6,390 nucleotides of DNA, from assembly GCA_027298165.1 (NCBI GenBank), contig JAPUGN010000205.1, positions 1-6,390 on the forward strand. The letters are read 5' to 3'. Below the pieces are notes generated by a model. It did not search any database. It was not told where the DNA came from and saw only the letters and a list, made by a program, of their open reading frames with translations. A program made the translations under genes and the position numbers. This document shows, one piece after another, positions 4,754-6,390 of this stretch (position 1 is the stretch's first letter; the number at the start of each line of letters is the position of its first letter). The DNA is from Nitrospinota bacterium. GTDB taxonomy: Bacteria > Nitrospinota > Nitrospinia > Nitrospinales > Nitrospinaceae.

Positions 4754-5840
4754 ACCGGAAGTGCATGATGTCGCCATCCTGCACGACGTAGTTTTTACCC
4801 TCCAGGCGCAGTTTGCCCGCTTCTTTCACCGCCGGTTCGGATTGGTATTGCACCAGGTCGTCGTAGTTGTACACCACCGCCTTGATGAAACCCTTTTCGA
4901 AATCCGAATGAATCTTGCCCGCCGCCTGCGGGGCTTTGGTGTTTTTGTGGATGGTCCACGCGCGGTTTTCCTGTTCGCCGACGGTGAAATAGGTTTCCAG
5001 TCCCAGTAGGCGGTATCCGGCATGGATCATGCGATCGAGGCCGGGTTCTTCCAGATTCATTGCGTCTAAAAATTCCTTGAGCTCGTCCGGGTCCTCAATC
5101 TCCAGCAATTCGTTTTCCAACTGGCCCGCCAGCGCGACCATCTCGGTACCCTCCGCCTCGGCCACTGCTTTAACCTGTTTGACGAGCGGCCCGTCCATCT
5201 CCGAGGGGTCGGCGACGTTGCAGACGTAGAGCACCGGTTTGACGGTGAGCAGGCTGAGGGTTTTGACAAAGGTTTGTTCACCGGGATTCTGAAACTCCAC
5301 TGACCGTGCGGGCCGGTTGTCGTCGAACGCCTCCATCAGCCGGGCGATGACGCCGATCTGCATGCGTGCGTCCTTGTCGCCGCTTTTCGCCAGCTTTTCC
5401 AGTTTGGTTGTGCGCTTCTCCAGGGTTTCGAGGTCGGCGATCATCAGTTCGGTGTTGATCTCGTCGATATCCGACGCCGGGTCAATTTTATCGTGCACGT
5501 GCGGGATGTTGACATCCTCGAAACAGCGCACCACGTGGGCGATGGCTTCCATCTCGCGGATGTTGGCGAGAAACTGGTTGCCCAGCCCTTCGCCGCGGGA
5601 TGCGCCCTTGACCAGTCCCGCGATGTCCACGAACTGCATGGTGGTCGGCACTTTTTTTTGCGCCGGCACCAGCCGGTCGATGACGTCGAGACGCGGGTCC
5701 GGCACGTCCACCACTCCGATATTCGGTTTGCTGGTGCTGAAAGCGTAGTTGGAGGATTCCGCTTTGGACCGGGTCAAGGCGTTGCAAATGACAGTGTTGC
5801 CGACGTTGGGCAGGCCGACCAGCCCGCAGGTGAACCCCAT
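4743..5840 (-). CDS. ychF: YchF/OLA1-family P-loop NTPase with altered P-loop
   Basis: A 365-residue Obg-related protein, near the usual length of YchF, a cytoplasmic ribosome-associated NTPase that prefers ATP and is linked to stress responses. The Walker A (G1) region reads GLPNVGNT (9-16), where the family has GLPNVGKS; the phosphate-binding Lys is Asn15. Switch I reads NYAFSTSKPN (31-40) instead of the usual NYPF-T-EPN form. G3 is intact as DIAGLVKGAS (72-81). G4 reads NVAD (208-211), where NxxE is usual. A coiled-coil insert covers about 135-175. The C-terminal TGS domain (about 278-362) is highly typical and ends QDGDIMHFRFNV. The ATG at 5840 has AAGGA 6 bases upstream. It follows the NarK-like gene by 21 bases and may be cotranscribed with it. 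Identity is sure; activity is in doubt. Confidence 0.95.
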   Translation of the reverse strand: MGFTCGLVGLPNVGNTVICNALTRSKAESSNYAFSTSKPNIGVVDVPDPRLDVIDRLVPAQKKVPTTMQFVDIAGLVKGASRGEGLGNQFLANIREMEAIAHVVRCFEDVNIPHVHDKIDPASDIDEINTELMIADLETLEKRTTKLEKLAKSGDKDARMQIGVIARLMEAFDDNRPARSVEFQNPGEQTFVKTLSLLTVKPVLYVCNVADPSEMDGPLVKQVKAVAEAEGTEMVALAGQLENELLEIEDPDELKEFLDAMNLEEPGLDRMIHAGYRLLGLETYFTVGEQENRAWTIHKNTKAPQAAGKIHSDFEKGFIKAVVYNYDDLVQYQSEPAVKEAGKLRLEGKNYVVQDGDIMHFRFNV

Positions 5841-5844
5841 GTAA

Positions 5845-5855
5845 TTCCTTTCTCC
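5845..5855 (-). promoter_or_regulatory. Ribosome binding site of ychF
   Basis: On the minus strand GGAGAAAGGAA lies just upstream of the ATG at 5840, with AGGA 6 bases away. It is the clearest Shine-Dalgarno sequence in the window and fixes the ychF start at the conserved MGFxCGLVGLPN N-terminus. It sits in the 21-base gap after the transporter stop. Confidence 0.7.
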
Positions 5856-5861
5856 GTTGAA

Positions 5862-6390
5862 TCAGTGATACGAGTTGTGCAGGTTTTTAAAGGATGGCAG
5901 AAACAGCAGGCTCAATAATACCAGAAGGGCGTAGCCGCCGAGGCATTGAAAAAAGGTGGCGGCGTCCACCACGCTGAACAGGGTCAGGAAAAATACCGCG
6001 CCGACATTGCCATAGGCCCCGACCACCCCGGCCAGTTTACCGGTGAGGTCCTTGCGGATCAGCGGCACCATGGCGAAACAGGTGCCGTTGCACGCCTGGA
6101 CCATAAATGAGCAAAACACCGCCAGACCGATTACCCTCCCCAATGGCCATTGCGAGTTGATCTCGCCCATGAATCCATATCCGATGGTCGCCCCCAGCAC
6201 CAGGATGAACAGAACCCGGCGCCTTCCCAACTTATCGGACAACCACCCCCCGCTGGGACGAGTGACCAGATTGAAAAAGGCCACGCACGATCCCAGAATG
6301 CCCGCCATGACGACGGACAGATGGAATGTGTTTTCCAGGAACTGCGGAAACATGGAGACCAGCGCCAGCTCCGAACCGAAGGTGAGCGCA
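5862..6390 (-). CDS. NarK-type MFS nitrate/nitrite transporter, C-terminal half, start beyond the window
   Basis: The frame is open to the right edge, so the gene is cut at its 5' end; about 176 codons are present, reading ALTFGSELALVSMFPQF before the internal Met at 6353. This is the second six-helix half of an inner-membrane major facilitator. TRPSGGWLSDKLGRRR has the MFS loop signature, and its Arg (in TRPSGG) lines up with the nitrate-binding Arg305 of E. coli NarK. GAYGNVGAVFFL fits the second nitrate-signature motif of the nitrate-nitrite porter family, and TCFAMVPLIRKDLTG before it is also typical. The tail ends shortly after the last helix, as expected. Transport of nitrate or nitrite is likely; direction and coupling cannot be told. 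Its stop is 21 bases before ychF, with no terminator between, suggesting one transcript. Confidence 0.88.
   Translation of the reverse strand, partial: ALTFGSELALVSMFPQFLENTFHLSVVMAGILGSCVAFFNLVTRPSGGWLSDKLGRRRVLFILVLGATIGYGFMGEINSQWPLGRVIGLAVFCSFMVQACNGTCFAMVPLIRKDLTGKLAGVVGAYGNVGAVFFLTLFSVVDAATFFQCLGGYALLVLLSLLFLPSFKNLHNSYH

Noticed and set aside
5796..5798. A compensated frameshift as the cause of the odd YchF P-loop.
   Set aside because: The spacing between GLPNVG and NALT is exactly that of the family and both sides stay in frame, so substitution is simpler than paired indels.
6351..6353. ATG at 6353 as the true start of the transporter.
   Set aside because: The frame stays open to the window edge and the upstream residues ALTFGSELALVS match the family, so this Met is internal.

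Overview
The window comes from a Gram-negative-type bacterium with fairly high GC (by eye, high fifties percent). It carries chromosomal housekeeping and metabolic genes packed into tight operons. There are no rRNA, tRNA, CRISPR, phage or transposase sequences. The gene mix fits a proteobacterium-like or Nitrospinota-like lineage: a bacterial QueE, a MutY with a MutT-like C-terminal domain, an archaeal/GyaR-like glyoxylate reductase homologue, a NarK-type nitrate/nitrite porter and a secreted orphan protein. The taxonomic guess is inference only.

Layout, left to right. (1) Positions 1-2419, minus strand: a compact three-gene operon transcribed right to left. It is queE (queuosine precursor synthesis), then mutY (8-oxoG:A mismatch repair) overlapping it by 4 bases, then a cation diffusion facilitator gene that starts 4 bases after mutY and runs off the left edge. 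(2) Positions 2420-2690: a divergent intergenic region rich in inverted repeats. It holds a terminator-like hairpin pointing toward queE and two sets of mutually exclusive stems. (3) Positions 2691-3665, plus strand: a D-isomer-specific 2-hydroxyacid dehydrogenase of the glyoxylate/hydroxypyruvate reductase type. (4) Positions 3666-3877: a cluster of three palindromic C-rich/G-rich repeat units, then a rho-independent terminator nested with an 11-bp inverted repeat. (5) Positions 3878-4753, plus strand: a secreted protein of unknown function, overlapping tail to tail with the next gene. (6) Positions 4743-6390, minus strand: the C-terminal half of a NarK-like MFS transporter (its start lies beyond the right edge), followed 21 bases later by ychF.

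The genes do not form one pathway, and I see no clear new multi-gene system. The observations most worth a second look are these. YchF has lost the P-loop lysine (Asn instead) together with other changes around the nucleotide site. MutY has a nearly complete Nudix box but a Gln in place of the usual His of the 8-oxoG-sensing loop. The two non-coding regions contain competing hairpins that could be regulatory.
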